Below, in pieces: positions 32,636 through 39,807 of a stretch of 39,807 nucleotides of DNA (within the stretch, counting starts at the first letter, position 1; every line of letters starts with the position of its first letter). The position numbers and the translations under genes were made by a program. Under the pieces are notes generated by a model, which searched no databases, was not told the DNA's origin, and was given only the letters and a program-made list of their open reading frames with translations. This DNA comes from Bacillota bacterium (GTDB lineage Bacteria > Bacillota > DTU030 > DUMP01): assembly GCA_012837285.1 (NCBI GenBank), contig DURJ01000120.1, positions 1-39,807 of the forward strand, given 5' to 3'.

Positions 32636-33379
32636 ATGGAGCTCGATATTCTGACTCTGTTTCCAGGTATGTTTACGGGACCGTTTCAAGAAAGCATAAT
32701 CAAACGGGCCCAGGAAAAAGACCTGGTAAATATAAGGGTTATCGACATCAGGGATTTTAGCAGTGATAAGCACCGCTCAGTGGATGACTACCCTTTTGGC
32801 GGGGGTAGCGGCATGGTGTTACAGGCCGATCCTATAGCAGGTGCTATCCGATTTGCCGACCTAGCGCAAACAGCCAGAGTTATTCTGACTTGCCCCCAGG
32901 GAAAGGTATTTGACCAACAGTTAGCGTGGGAGCTGGCCCAGGAAAATCACCTGGTCATAGTCTGCGGCCATTACGAAGGAGTAGACGAGCGAATTCGGGA
33001 GACGCTGGTTACTGATGAAATTTCCATTGGGGATTTCGTACTCACTGGGGGGGAGATTCCAGCCCTGGTGCTGGCTGATGCCATCATACGTCTTCTCCCC
33101 GGGGCTTTGGGGGCCGAGGATGCAGCTTTAGACGACTCATTTAGCACCGGTTTACTGGAGTGTCCTCAGTATACCAGGCCGGAGGTCTGGGAGGGGCGAA
33201 GGGTGCCGCCAGTACTTCTGTCAGGTAATCACGAAGAAATCAGGCTGTGGAGGCGACGTGAATCACTGGCCAGAACTCTAACACGGCGCCCGGATCTGTT
33301 AGTCCGAGCAGAACTGGGTCGAGAGGATCTGAAACTGCTGGCCGAAATTGAGCGAGAGCGCGAGCGAGACAGGAGCTAG
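32636..33379 (+). CDS. trmD: tRNA (guanine-37-N1)-methyltransferase
   Basis: A 247-residue SPOUT-fold methyltransferase that makes m1G37 in tRNA and prevents frameshifting. The motifs [17 protein letters not shown] (50-66), [12 protein letters not shown] and [16 protein letters not shown] form the trefoil-knot SAM site. ATG 32636 follows AAGGAGAG. Confidence 0.97.
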   Translation: MELDILTLFPGMFTGPFQESIIKRAQEKDLVNIRVIDIRDFSSDKHRSVDDYPFGGGSGMVLQADPIAGAIRFADLAQTARVILTCPQGKVFDQQLAWELAQENHLVIVCGHYEGVDERIRETLVTDEISIGDFVLTGGEIPALVLADAIIRLLPGALGAEDAALDDSFSTGLLECPQYTRPEVWEGRRVPPVLLSGNHEEIRLWRRRESLARTLTRRPDLLVRAELGREDLKLLAEIERERERDRS

Positions 33380-33408
33380 TTGTTTTGATGGGTTGGGTGT
33401 GGTATAAT
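33380..33408 (+). promoter_or_regulatory. Sigma-A promoter for rplS
   Basis: TTGTTT (33380-33385), 17-base spacer, TATAAT (33403-33408) with a TG at the extended -10 position (33400-33401). It begins right after the trmD stop and leaves a leader of about 85 bases before rplS. Confidence 0.8.
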
Positions 33409-33413
33409 ACGTT

Positions 33414-33500
33414 CTGTTCTGTTTAGGGAGCTTGAATCGGACTTAGTTCAAATATAACTTCGAGCGAGCATTTGTGGCAGGTAAGGGAGGAGAGTAAGAT
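33414..33500 (+). promoter_or_regulatory. rplS leader
   Basis: The transcribed leader contains a small hairpin TTGAA/TTCAA (33432-33436 with 33447-33451) and the ribosome site AAGGGAGGAG. L19 leaders that mediate feedback are known in Firmicutes; I could not confirm a match to that family by eye. Confidence 0.3.
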
Positions 33501-33845
33501 ATGAATCGTCTACAGTCGTTAGAAAACGAACAGCTTCGAACCGATATTCCCCAGTTTGCCCCGGGGGATACGGTGCGGGTACATGTTAAAGTGGTAGAGG
33601 GGAACCGCGAGCGAATTCAGATCTTTGAAGGCGTGGTTATTGCTCGCCGCGGGAAAGGCTCACAGGAGACTTTTACTGTCCGAAGGGTGTCCTACGGTGT
33701 TGGGGTAGAGAGGGTATTTCCTGTTCACAGCCGGCGCGTTGACAAGGTGGAAGTGGTACGACGGGGTCAAGTTCGTCGGGCTAAGCTTTACTATTTGCGG
33801 AAATTGTCTGGTAAGGCTGCTCGTATCAAGGAAAGACGTGGCTAA
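33501..33845 (+). CDS. rplS: 50S ribosomal protein L19
   Basis: A 114-residue L19 with [24 protein letters not shown] in parts (22-45), the [17 protein letters not shown] segment and the [21 protein letters not shown]-terminus. It contacts 16S rRNA at the subunit interface. It has its own promoter and terminator although it sits after trmD. Confidence 0.97.
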   Translation: MNRLQSLENEQLRTDIPQFAPGDTVRVHVKVVEGNRERIQIFEGVVIARRGKGSQETFTVRRVSYGVGVERVFPVHSRRVDKVEVVRRGQVRRAKLYYLRKLSGKAARIKERRG

Positions 33846-33847
33846 TT

Positions 33848-33881
33848 AGGGACTGATGAAGTCCCTGCTTTTGTTGTTGAA
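33848..33881 (+). terminator. Rho-independent terminator after rplS
   Basis: AGGGACT (33848-33854) pairs with AGTCCCT (33860-33866), 5-base loop, then GCTTTTGTTGTT. It lies directly after the rplS stop. Confidence 0.75.
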
Positions 33882-33904
33882 AGAGCAGGTGGAGGGGTCA
33901 GGTT

Positions 33905-34447
33905 ATGGGAAAAATAGAAAAGGTTGTCTGGGAGTACGTACAAAGCGTGTTGCTGGCCATTGTATTGGCCCTGTTTATTATCACCTTTGTGGTGCAGTCT
34001 TTTATTGTTACCGGCCCCTCGATGGAACCTACGCTCTACTCCGGTGAACGACTCCTGATCAACAAGTTCATCTTCCGCTTTACGGAGCCGCTCCGGGGGA
34101 ATATTGTGGTATTTCACCCTCAGGCGAGACCGCGAGAGGATTACATAAAACGAGTTATTGCTGTGGCCGGAGAGACGGTAGAAATACGTGACGGTAAGGT
34201 GTGGGTAGACGGTACGCCCCTGTCAGAACCTTACATCAAGGAACCTACTTATGGACAATTTGGACCGGTGCGGGTACCAAGGGGCAAAATCTTTGTCTTG
34301 GGGGATAATCGCAACAATAGCCAAGACAGCCGCTATCAAGAAGTGGGACTGGTTTCGCTAAAGAGCGTTATTGGCAAAGCAAGCTTGCGCTATTGGCCGC
34401 TTCACCGGGTAAGGGCCTTAAATCTACCCGGGGAGGTGAAGCCTTGA
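33905..34447 (+). CDS. lepB: Signal peptidase I
   Basis: A 180-residue type I signal peptidase with one N-terminal membrane helix (about 12-33) and an external catalytic domain. The nucleophile is Ser39 in TGPSMEPTL and the general base Lys82 in DYIKRVIA; GDNRNNSQDSR follows near the end. It removes signal peptides from exported proteins. ATG 33905 follows GGTGGAGGGG. Its stop overlaps the rbgA start by 4 bases. Confidence 0.95.
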   Translation: MGKIEKVVWEYVQSVLLAIVLALFIITFVVQSFIVTGPSMEPTLYSGERLLINKFIFRFTEPLRGNIVVFHPQARPREDYIKRVIAVAGETVEIRDGKVWVDGTPLSEPYIKEPTYGQFGPVRVPRGKIFVLGDNRNNSQDSRYQEVGLVSLKSVIGKASLRYWPLHRVRALNLPGEVKP

Positions 34448-35274
34448 CCGTACAATGGTTTCCTGGCCATATGGCCAAAGCCAGGCGGGAGTTACAGGCG
34501 CGATTGCCCCAGGTGGATTTTGTGCTTGAAATTGCCGACGCGCGCGTGCCGGCAGCAAGTCGCAATCCCGACTTAGCCGAGCTCCTGGCCGGAAAATTGC
34601 ATCTGCTGGTACTAAACAAGGCTGACTTGGCCTCGCCGCCAGTGACTACTGAATGGCTGCGGACTGTTCGCGGCCAGGGGATAGAAGCAGTAGCGTTTTC
34701 CGCTCAGTTGGATCGGCGGCAGAAACTGCTGCAACCTATTCGGAAATTGGCCAGCCAAGCGGCTGTTTTTAACGATCTACGAGTGTTAGTGGCGGGCATT
34801 CCTAACGTGGGTAAGTCAGCCGTAATTAACAAGTTGGTGGGACGTCGCCGGGCTATAGTAGGTGCGAAACCGGGTGTAACTCGAAGCCAACAGTGGATAC
34901 GAGCGGGGAAAAACCTGATAATTTTGGACACACCCGGGATTCTGTGGCCCAAGTTCAGTGACCAGGAGACGGGGTATAAATTAGCTGCCGTAGGCGCTAT
35001 TCGCGCCGAAATCCTGCCGCAGGAGGAAATATCTCTGTGGTTAGGACAACAGTTACAGGAGCAGGCTCCGCTGGTTTTGGAGACAACCTATGACTTAGAG
35101 AGCAGTGATGTCTCAAGTATCTTGCCGGGGATCGCTCAAAGGCGCGGACTCTATTTGAGCGGCGGTAAATTGGATACCGCGCGAGCGGCAGCGTTGTTGT
35201 TACGAGAATTTCAACAAGGAAAACTGGGTCGTATTAGTCTAGAGCGACCCCGGGAAAAGGAGACCGACTTATGA
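34444..35274 (+). CDS. rbgA: Ribosome biogenesis GTPase RbgA (YlqF)
   Basis: A 276-residue circularly permuted GTPase needed for late 50S assembly. The order of motifs is G4 NKAD (about 59-62), G1 GIPNVGKSAV, then G3 DTPGILWPK, which is the permuted order. The N-terminus TVQWFPGHMAKA is the family start, so TTG 34444 is used, behind GGGGAGGTGA; it overlaps the lepB stop as TTGA. Its own stop overlaps rnhB by ATGA. Confidence 0.94.
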   Translation: MTVQWFPGHMAKARRELQARLPQVDFVLEIADARVPAASRNPDLAELLAGKLHLLVLNKADLASPPVTTEWLRTVRGQGIEAVAFSAQLDRRQKLLQPIRKLASQAAVFNDLRVLVAGIPNVGKSAVINKLVGRRRAIVGAKPGVTRSQQWIRAGKNLIILDTPGILWPKFSDQETGYKLAAVGAIRAEILPQEEISLWLGQQLQEQAPLVLETTYDLESSDVSSILPGIAQRRGLYLSGGKLDTARAAALLLREFQQGKLGRISLERPREKETDL

Positions 35275-35906
35275 CCGAAGACCTTTGGGTGATAGAAGAG
35301 AAGCTACAAAAAATGGGCCTCATGAATGTGGCGGGAGTAGATGAGGCGGGGCGAGGTCCGTTAGCCGGGCCGGTGGTAGCAGCGGCGGTAATACTGCCGC
35401 CAGCCGTAGAGTGTCGTGGCTACTTGCCTACTTTGCGCGAATCGAAGCAACTGACGGAGGTCCGGCGGGAAGAACTGTATAAAGCCATTCGGACAGTGGC
35501 CGTAAGTATAGGAATTGGTTTGGCTGATGTTGAGTACATAGATCGTTACAATATTCTTCAGGCCACGCGCGCAGCCATGAAGCAGGCAGTTAACAAGCTG
35601 AAGATAGTACCCGATCATGTTTTGGTGGATGCTGTTGCCTTGGAAGGTATCGCGTGCTCTTTCGACGCTATTGTCCATGGTGACGAACAGTGCGCTTCTA
35701 TTGCTGCCGCCTCCATTGTTGCCAAGGTCGTTCGTGATCGGCTGATGGTGAAATGGGACCGAACATATCCGGGATACGGTTTCTGTCGTCACAAGGGGTA
35801 TGGTACACCGGAGCACTTAGCAGCTCTAGCCCAACTGGGCCCCTGCGCCCTTCATCGTCTCAGCTTCAGACCGGTGCGCTTAGCCCAAGAAGGGGCAGGG
35901 AAATAA
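35271..35906 (+). CDS. rnhB: Ribonuclease HII
   Basis: A 211-residue RNase HII that cuts RNA from RNA-DNA hybrids and single ribonucleotides from DNA. VDEAGRGPLAGPVVAAAV (23-40) holds the catalytic Asp24 and Glu25; LRESKQLTEVRRE, the VLVDAV aspartate and HGDEQCASIAAASIVAKV are present. It overlaps rbgA by 4 bases. Confidence 0.96.
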   Translation: MTEDLWVIEEKLQKMGLMNVAGVDEAGRGPLAGPVVAAAVILPPAVECRGYLPTLRESKQLTEVRREELYKAIRTVAVSIGIGLADVEYIDRYNILQATRAAMKQAVNKLKIVPDHVLVDAVALEGIACSFDAIVHGDEQCASIAAASIVAKVVRDRLMVKWDRTYPGYGFCRHKGYGTPEHLAALAQLGPCALHRLSFRPVRLAQEGAGK

Positions 35907-35908
35907 CA

Positions 35909-36256
35909 ATGAACAACAAGGCTGTAGGGGGGTTGGGCGAGGATTTTGCTGTGTACTACCTTGAAAGCTGCGGCTATCGAATCATCGAACGTAACTTCCG
36001 CTGCCGGTTAGGAGAAATCGATCTCATTGCCCAAGATGGCAAAACGCTGGTATTTGTAGAAGTAAAGACACGCCGCAGTCGGCGCTATGGTAGTCCGCAA
36101 GAAGCGGTAACAACTGCGAAGCAGGCAAAGCTTAGGACTGTAGCCTCTTTCTACTTGCAGCGCCAGAGGACAAGCACTCCGTGTAGATTTGATGTGTTGG
36201 CGCTGAATATAGAGGGTGGTACGGTCAGGCCGGAACTGATCCAAAATGCCTTTTAA
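35909..36256 (+). CDS. yraN: YraN family (UPF0102) nuclease-like protein
   Basis: A 115-residue UPF0102 protein with a restriction-endonuclease-like fold. The motif GEIDLIAQDGKTLVFVEVKTR (30-50 in parts) holds the D-ExK metal-site residues; GEDFAVYYLESCGYRIIERNFR precedes it. Biological role unproven. ATG 35909 lies 2 bases after the rnhB stop, which is normal gene order. The ribosome site is GGGGCAGGG. Confidence 0.9.
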   Translation: MNNKAVGGLGEDFAVYYLESCGYRIIERNFRCRLGEIDLIAQDGKTLVFVEVKTRRSRRYGSPQEAVTTAKQAKLRTVASFYLQRQRTSTPCRFDVLALNIEGGTVRPELIQNAF

Positions 36257-36269
36257 TCATGACGTAACG

Positions 36270-36452
36270 AGCTTGTTACAGCGCCTTAACAAAGTCATGG
36301 TATCCTGTATACATGCTATCCTAAACCCCCTTCTTGATATATAATCAGATTGCCCGGAATGCCGGGCTTTTTTATTTGAAATAAAATGATGCTTTCGGTG
36401 ACAGGTGTGGAAGGAAAGGCGGTAACGGTTGAACTTGTAACAGCGCGTAAAC
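36270..36452 (+). repeat. Pair of similar short sequences
   Basis: The 22-base segment beginning AGCTTGTTACAGCG (36270-36291) and AACTTGTAACAGCG (36431-36452) share 18 of 22 positions. Both are preceded by GTAACG, at different spacing. They flank the terminator at 36352. They may be binding sites of one regulator of the transporter operon. Confidence 0.35.
36352..36377 (+). terminator. Rho-independent terminator after yraN
   Basis: GCCCGG (36352-36357), AATG loop, CCGGGC (36362-36367), then TTTTTTATTT. A textbook terminator that ends the long ffh-to-yraN gene string. Confidence 0.92.
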
Positions 36453-36536
36453 AGCGCAATCAATAAGCAAATAGAAGCTGTCGTCTGCAGATGAATGCTG
36501 GTGCTGTACGAGCAACGCTAGATGTCAAATACTGGT

Positions 36537-36564
36537 TTGACCGCCGGTGACAGGGAGCTATACT
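36537..36564 (+). promoter_or_regulatory. Sigma-A promoter of the OpuC operon
   Basis: TTGACC (36537-36542), 16-base spacer, TATACT (36559-36564). The transcript starts about 43 bases before the ATPase gene. Confidence 0.65.
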
Positions 36565-36613
36565 AAAGATACAAAAAATCAGTATGAAGGCAATTATACT
36601 GGGGGGATCTTAG

Positions 36614-37420
36614 CTGGTCACTTTTAAACATGTTAGCAAGGTCTACGCCGATGGGAGTGTGGCTGTTCGTGATCTGTGTCTTAATGTTTCGGCGGGGGAA
36701 TTCCTAGTCTTAATTGGGCCTTCCGGTTGCGGGAAAACCACCACGCTAAAGATGGTTAACCGTCTTATTGAGCCCACGTCCGGTGAACTTCATCTGTTTG
36801 AACGGCCGGCCGGCAGTTGGAGCAAGGTAGAGCTACGCCGTAAGATTGGATATGTAATTCAGAGTGTAGGGCTGCTTCCACACTTAACTGTAGCGGGAAA
36901 CATTGCCTTAGTACCGGAACTGTTAGGGTGGCCTAAGAAAAAGCTACAACAATGCGTAGACGAACTGTTACAGCTAGGGGGCATGGATCCGGTTACTTTT
37001 AGAGGTCGCTACCCAGCCCAGTTGTCAGGTGGCCAGCAGCAGCGAATTGGAGTCCTAAGGGCATTGGCGGCCGATCCGGAACTGATTCTTATGGATGAAC
37101 CGTTTGGGGCCCTGGATCCCATCATGCGGGAACAGCTACAATTAGAGCTGAAGAATCTAAGGCAAAGACTTAAAAAGACCATAATATTCGTGACCCATGA
37201 TCTAAATGAGGCCCTATTTCTGGCTGATCGCATCGTCATTATGAAAGAAGGGGCGGTGGTGCAGGACGACACACCGGAAGGCATCTGTTTTAACCCTGCC
37301 GATAAGTTCGTCGCTAGCTTTGTGCACCGGGCATTGCGCTCGTCGATCCCGGTTCAAATTGCTACCAAAGGACAACGAGAACGGGCAGTAGCTGTTTCCA
37401 ACCGTCGTGGTCGTCCATAA
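36614..37420 (+). CDS. opuCA: Osmoprotectant ABC transporter ATP-binding protein
   Basis: A 268-residue ATPase of a quaternary-amine (glycine betaine/carnitine/choline) importer. Walker A GPSGCGKTTT (35-44), signature LSGGQQQR, Walker B LILMDEPFGALD and the VTHD switch are present. The start is taken as CTG 36614: an in-frame TAG lies immediately upstream, GGGGGGA lies about 7 bases before it, and the residues TFKHVSKVYADGSVAVRDL match the family N-terminus, whereas the first usual start (GTG 36659) removes that strand. The tandem CBS domains of the longer OpuCA proteins are absent. Confidence 0.88.
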   Translation: MVTFKHVSKVYADGSVAVRDLCLNVSAGEFLVLIGPSGCGKTTTLKMVNRLIEPTSGELHLFERPAGSWSKVELRRKIGYVIQSVGLLPHLTVAGNIALVPELLGWPKKKLQQCVDELLQLGGMDPVTFRGRYPAQLSGGQQQRIGVLRALAADPELILMDEPFGALDPIMREQLQLELKNLRQRLKKTIIFVTHDLNEALFLADRIVIMKEGAVVQDDTPEGICFNPADKFVASFVHRALRSSIPVQIATKGQRERAVAVSNRRGRP

Positions 37421-37503
37421 ACAGCAAGAAATCGGTAAGAAGGTCGGACTTTTCCAGAGACGGCAGTGTAGTTAGACCATGTTGACCGCAGGAGGATGTA
37501 TGT

Positions 37504-38178
37504 ATGTTGATGGTTTGGCAACAGATGTGGATCTATCTAATAGAGAACTGGTCCGAAATACTGTTGGCGATCAGGGATCACATGATCCTACTAGTGCTAA
37601 TACCGGTGGGAGGTGCGGTAGCCGTGGCTGTACCTCTGGGTGTAATGTCTACGCGATGGTCACTGCTGGAACGCCTGGCCATTCCGTTTGCAGATATTGT
37701 GCAAACGATTCCCAGTCTGGCCTTGTTAGCGTTGTTAATACCGCTGGGACTGGGCATTGGTAACAAACCGGCCATAGTGGCCCTATTCCTTTATTCGCTG
37801 CTACCTATCTTGCAGAACACCCATGCTGGCATCAAGAATGTTGACCCGCATGTAAAAGAAGCAGCCATCGGTATGGGTATGACTGATTTTCAGCTACTCT
37901 GGAAGGTGGAATTACCGCTATCCATATCTGTGATCATGACTGGAGTGCGTACGGCATCTGTTATGGCTGTGGGGACGGCTACCTTGGCAGCCATGGTCGG
38001 GGGTGGAGGACTGGGCTGTTATATTGTGCGTGGCTTGCAAATGATGCGCGACTATCTGGTTCTGGTAGGTGCTATCCCGGCGGCTGTCTTGGCGTTGCTG
38101 GCTGATGGCTTGCTAGGATGGTTGGAGTACTGGGTTACACCGAAAGGATTAAGGCTTCTGCAACAAAAAAGCCAGTAA
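37504..38178 (+). CDS. opuCB: Osmoprotectant ABC transporter permease
   Basis: A 224-residue permease with about five or six membrane helices. The segment VKEAAIGMGMTDFQLLWKVELPL is the EAA-type loop that contacts the ATPase. GVRTASVMAVGTATLAAMVGGGGLGCYIVRGL is typical of the OpuCB/ProW family. ATG 37504 (or 37510) follows CAGGAGGATG. Many OpuC systems have two permeases; only one is encoded here, so it may form a homodimer. Confidence 0.9.
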   Translation: MLMVWQQMWIYLIENWSEILLAIRDHMILLVLIPVGGAVAVAVPLGVMSTRWSLLERLAIPFADIVQTIPSLALLALLIPLGLGIGNKPAIVALFLYSLLPILQNTHAGIKNVDPHVKEAAIGMGMTDFQLLWKVELPLSISVIMTGVRTASVMAVGTATLAAMVGGGGLGCYIVRGLQMMRDYLVLVGAIPAAVLALLADGLLGWLEYWVTPKGLRLLQQKSQ

Positions 38179-38198
38179 GAAAAAAGGGGGAGCCGAAA

Positions 38199-39164
38199 GT
38201 GCCGCAAAAAATATTAAGAGCGGCAATCTTATTTTTGGTCATCACGGTGCTTGTTAGTGGTTGTGCTACCAAGAATCCGTCAACGGAAGACAACGCAGAC
38301 AAATTGGAGAAATCCCAAGCAGCCAAACCGGGGGATGGGACACCGGTACGTGTTGGTTCCCAGGGCTACGCGGAAGTTGAGATTCTGGCCGAAATGGTTA
38401 AAGCCATGATTGAGGAGCGCACTAATCACCCGGTGGAGCATATCAAGAATCTGGGCGGTGAGTTCCTAACGCAAAAAGCCACGGTCAAAGGGGATCTAGA
38501 TTTCTTCTTAACATTCACCGGAACTCAGTTTCTGGGCACATTCCAGCAAAAAGTCACACCGGAGTGGCGCGATCCGGATAAAGTCTGGCAATACGTTCAC
38601 GATCACATGCTGACAGACTTTGGGCTCCACACATTTCCTGCCTTTGGTTACGACAACATCTGGGCCATGGCAGTGAGACGAGAGACGGCGGAAAAGCTCA
38701 ATTTGAAGAAGATTAGCGATCTTAAGGCTCAGGCAGGAGAAATGCTCTTGGGTACCGACCCGACATTTCCCGACTACCCCGGTCAGGGGTACAAGGAACT
38801 CTGTGCTACCTATGATTTCAAGTTCAAGAAGGTAGTTCCTATGGATCTGGGACTGTTGTACCGGGCACTAAAAAATGCTGAAGTAGATGCAGCAGTAGTT
38901 TACTCCACTGACGGACGTAATAAAGCTACGGATCTTGTTTTGCTTGAAGACGACCAGGGATTTAACCCGCCTTATTATTCCATTACCGCTGCTCGTCGGG
39001 ATTTCCTCGACAAGTATCCCGAAATAGAAGAAGCGGTCAAACCCTTGGGCGGAATTATCACTGACGTAGATATGATAGACCTTAATGCTAAAGTAGACGT
39101 GGAGCAACAAGATGCGGCTAAGGTAGCACGCGAGTTTCTCCGGGCCAAAGGTCTGATAAAGTAA
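38199..39164 (+). CDS. opuCC: Osmoprotectant-binding lipoprotein
   Basis: A 321-residue substrate-binding lipoprotein of the OpuC/ProX family. The signal peptide ends in the lipobox LVSGC with Cys22 as lipid anchor. The mature protein starts VRVGSQGYAEVEILAEMVKAMIE in parts, with the FTGTQFLG motif typical of the family and YSTDGRNKATDLVLLEDDQGF further on. GTG 38199 is chosen for the AAGGGGGAG site and the signal peptide that follows; an upstream reading overlaps the permease. Ligand is likely a betaine-like osmolyte, not provable from sequence. Confidence 0.9.
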   Translation: MPQKILRAAILFLVITVLVSGCATKNPSTEDNADKLEKSQAAKPGDGTPVRVGSQGYAEVEILAEMVKAMIEERTNHPVEHIKNLGGEFLTQKATVKGDLDFFLTFTGTQFLGTFQQKVTPEWRDPDKVWQYVHDHMLTDFGLHTFPAFGYDNIWAMAVRRETAEKLNLKKISDLKAQAGEMLLGTDPTFPDYPGQGYKELCATYDFKFKKVVPMDLGLLYRALKNAEVDAAVVYSTDGRNKATDLVLLEDDQGFNPPYYSITAARRDFLDKYPEIEEAVKPLGGIITDVDMIDLNAKVDVEQQDAAKVAREFLRAKGLIK

Positions 39165-39174
39165 GGTCTGATAA
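39148..39174 (+). repeat. Short tandem duplication across the opuCC stop
   Basis: AAGGTCTGATAA occurs at 39148-39159 and again at 39163-39174, a 15-base period. The first copy encodes the last residues and the second lies after the stop (39162-39164). It looks like a small slippage duplication. Confidence 0.7.
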
Positions 39175-39179
39175 GGCAG

Positions 39180-39219
39180 CAAATATTCCCAGGTGTGAAG
39201 ACACACCTGGGAATATTTG
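39180..39219. terminator. Long hairpin between converging genes
   Basis: A perfect 18-bp stem (39180-39197 with 39202-39219) with a 4-base loop. The outer part of the stem is AT-rich, so T-rich arms appear on both strands. It sits between the ends of opuCC (plus) and the YyaL-like gene (minus) and most likely terminates both. Confidence 0.75.
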
Positions 39220-39262
39220 TTAGGCTGATCAGTTAAACAGATGAGGAATCCTGAAACAGTCG

Positions 39263-39807
39263 TCACAGCATTTTTTCTAGTTCTTGCGGATCATTGATTG
39301 GCTGCTGACAGGAGTAGGCTTTGCAGACATAGGCTGTGGCTTTTCCGTCCATATTCTGTTTGTTCTGGGCAACGAGGGCAGTCTGAGCCGGGTCCTCTTC
39401 TTTTGGTTCTAGGGGTTTAAGAGTAACCCCGGCTTCCGGTGTAAACTTGTTATTGATTACAGAGAGTAGCTTTAATGTATCGTCTGCCTTCGGGTTGCCG
39501 ACAATCACAATATCTGTGGGCGCTGTTTGGTCTAACCATGCAGCCATTAAGAAATGAGCATGTCCCGGGGGTGAGTTTGCCACACTCCCTCCGAATGCAC
39601 TTAGCTGTCGCCGGCTCTTTTCTTCAAACTCCGGGTTACCTGTCAGCCGGCTCAGTCTTATGAGGTTTACCGCTGCAACGGAATTACCGGATGGCGTTGC
39701 CCCGTCATAAATTTCTTTTGGTCGGGCAATAAGTTTTTCGGCATCGTTACCGTACAGATAAAAACCCCCGTCTGTATCATCCCAGAAATATTTCAGCATG
39801 TCCTTGG
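39263..39807 (-). CDS. YyaL-like thioredoxin-domain (DUF255) protein, C-terminal part
   Basis: A partial gene: the reading frame stays open to the window edge, so its 5' part (including the thioredoxin-like domain) is missing. The visible 180 or so residues are the end of the alpha/alpha-barrel half: WDDTDGGFYLYGND, the DGATPSGNSVAAVNLIRLSRLTG segment and the C-terminal AYVCKAYSCQQPI with two cysteines, all typical of the YyaL/spermatogenesis-associated protein 20 family. Function in bacteria is unproven. Met at 39799 is internal, not the start. Confidence 0.85.
   Translation of the reverse strand, partial: KDMLKYFWDDTDGGFYLYGNDAEKLIARPKEIYDGATPSGNSVAAVNLIRLSRLTGNPEFEEKSRRQLSAFGGSVANSPPGHAHFLMAAWLDQTAPTDIVIVGNPKADDTLKLLSVINNKFTPEAGVTLKPLEPKEEDPAQTALVAQNKQNMDGKATAYVCKAYSCQQPINDPQELEKML

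Larger units (their letters stand above)
36257..36613. other. Intergenic region between yraN and the OpuC operon
   Basis: 357 bases without a gene. It holds an inverted repeat CATGAC...GTCATG (36258-36263, 36294-36299) enclosing GTAAC/GTTAC (36264-36268 with 36275-36279), a terminator at 36352-36376, a second sequence similar to 36270-36291 at about 36431-36452, and the OpuC promoter. No RNA gene recognised. Confidence 0.6.

Noticed and set aside
37479-37763. Alternative frame over the start of opuCB
   Set aside because: It is a shadow of the permease gene, with no family resemblance, and the opuCB frame explains the region.
1-39807. Defence island, CRISPR array, prophage or insertion sequence
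   Set aside because: Gene content is housekeeping and metabolic throughout. No regularly spaced repeats, transposase, integrase or cas-like genes were seen.

Overview
The window is a 39.8 kb stretch of bacterial chromosome. I read it as an anaerobic, spore-forming Firmicute of the class Clostridia. The gene order rnc-smc-ftsY-ylxM-ffh-rpsP-khpA-ylqD-rimM-trmD-rplS-lepB-rbgA-rnhB-yraN and the block coaD-ylbJ-pta-ackA-yceD-rpmF-fapR-plsX-fab are typical of that group. Two sporulation genes are present (ylbJ and spoVS), each behind a plausible sporulation-sigma promoter. Strong Shine-Dalgarno sites and frequent GTG/TTG starts fit. I cannot name the genus. No tRNA, rRNA, CRISPR array, insertion sequence or prophage was seen.

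Region 1 (1-7430) is a fatty-acyl-CoA catabolic or fermentative cluster. It holds a PaaG-like crotonase, a Cat/4-hydroxybutyrate-type CoA-transferase, an acyl-CoA dehydrogenase, EtfB, EtfA and a two-subunit acetoacetate/butyrate-type CoA-transferase. A 67-nt sequence block is present twice, once before the crotonase and once before the acyl-CoA dehydrogenase (56 of 67 identical, no gaps). It contains a sigma-54-type -24/-12 pattern and is the most interesting signal here. The first copy is followed by a roughly 190-nt leader with strong secondary structure. Thiolase and 3-hydroxyacyl-CoA dehydrogenase are absent and must lie elsewhere.

Region 2 (7430-13300) contains rsmD, coaD, a coiled-coil protein of unknown function, then on the minus strand ylbJ (behind a SigE-like promoter) and a membrane-anchored DUF1287 protein with an EF-hand loop. 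On the plus strand follow a patatin-like phospholipase and an exported PG-binding/LysM protein.

Region 3 (13300-16640) is pta-ackA, which makes ATP and acetate from acetyl-CoA, preceded by a 250-nt structured leader. Then come yceD and rpmF behind a perfect consensus sigma-A promoter.

Region 4 (16640-24390) is the type II fatty-acid synthesis operon fapR-plsX-fabH-fabK-fabD-fabG-acpP-fabF, running into rnc. FabK is the only enoyl-ACP reductase seen. The operon lacks fabZ and acc genes.

Region 5 (24390-36370) is spoVS with a SigH-like promoter, smc, ftsY, then ylxM-ffh-rpsP-khpA-ylqD-rimM-trmD, rplS with its own promoter, lepB, rbgA, rnhB and yraN: protein targeting, ribosome assembly and chromosome organisation.

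Region 6 (36370-39807) is a compact osmoprotectant (OpuC-type) ABC transporter whose ATPase appears to start at CTG. A long hairpin separates it from the minus-strand 3' end of a YyaL-like (DUF255/thioredoxin-domain) gene that runs off the window.
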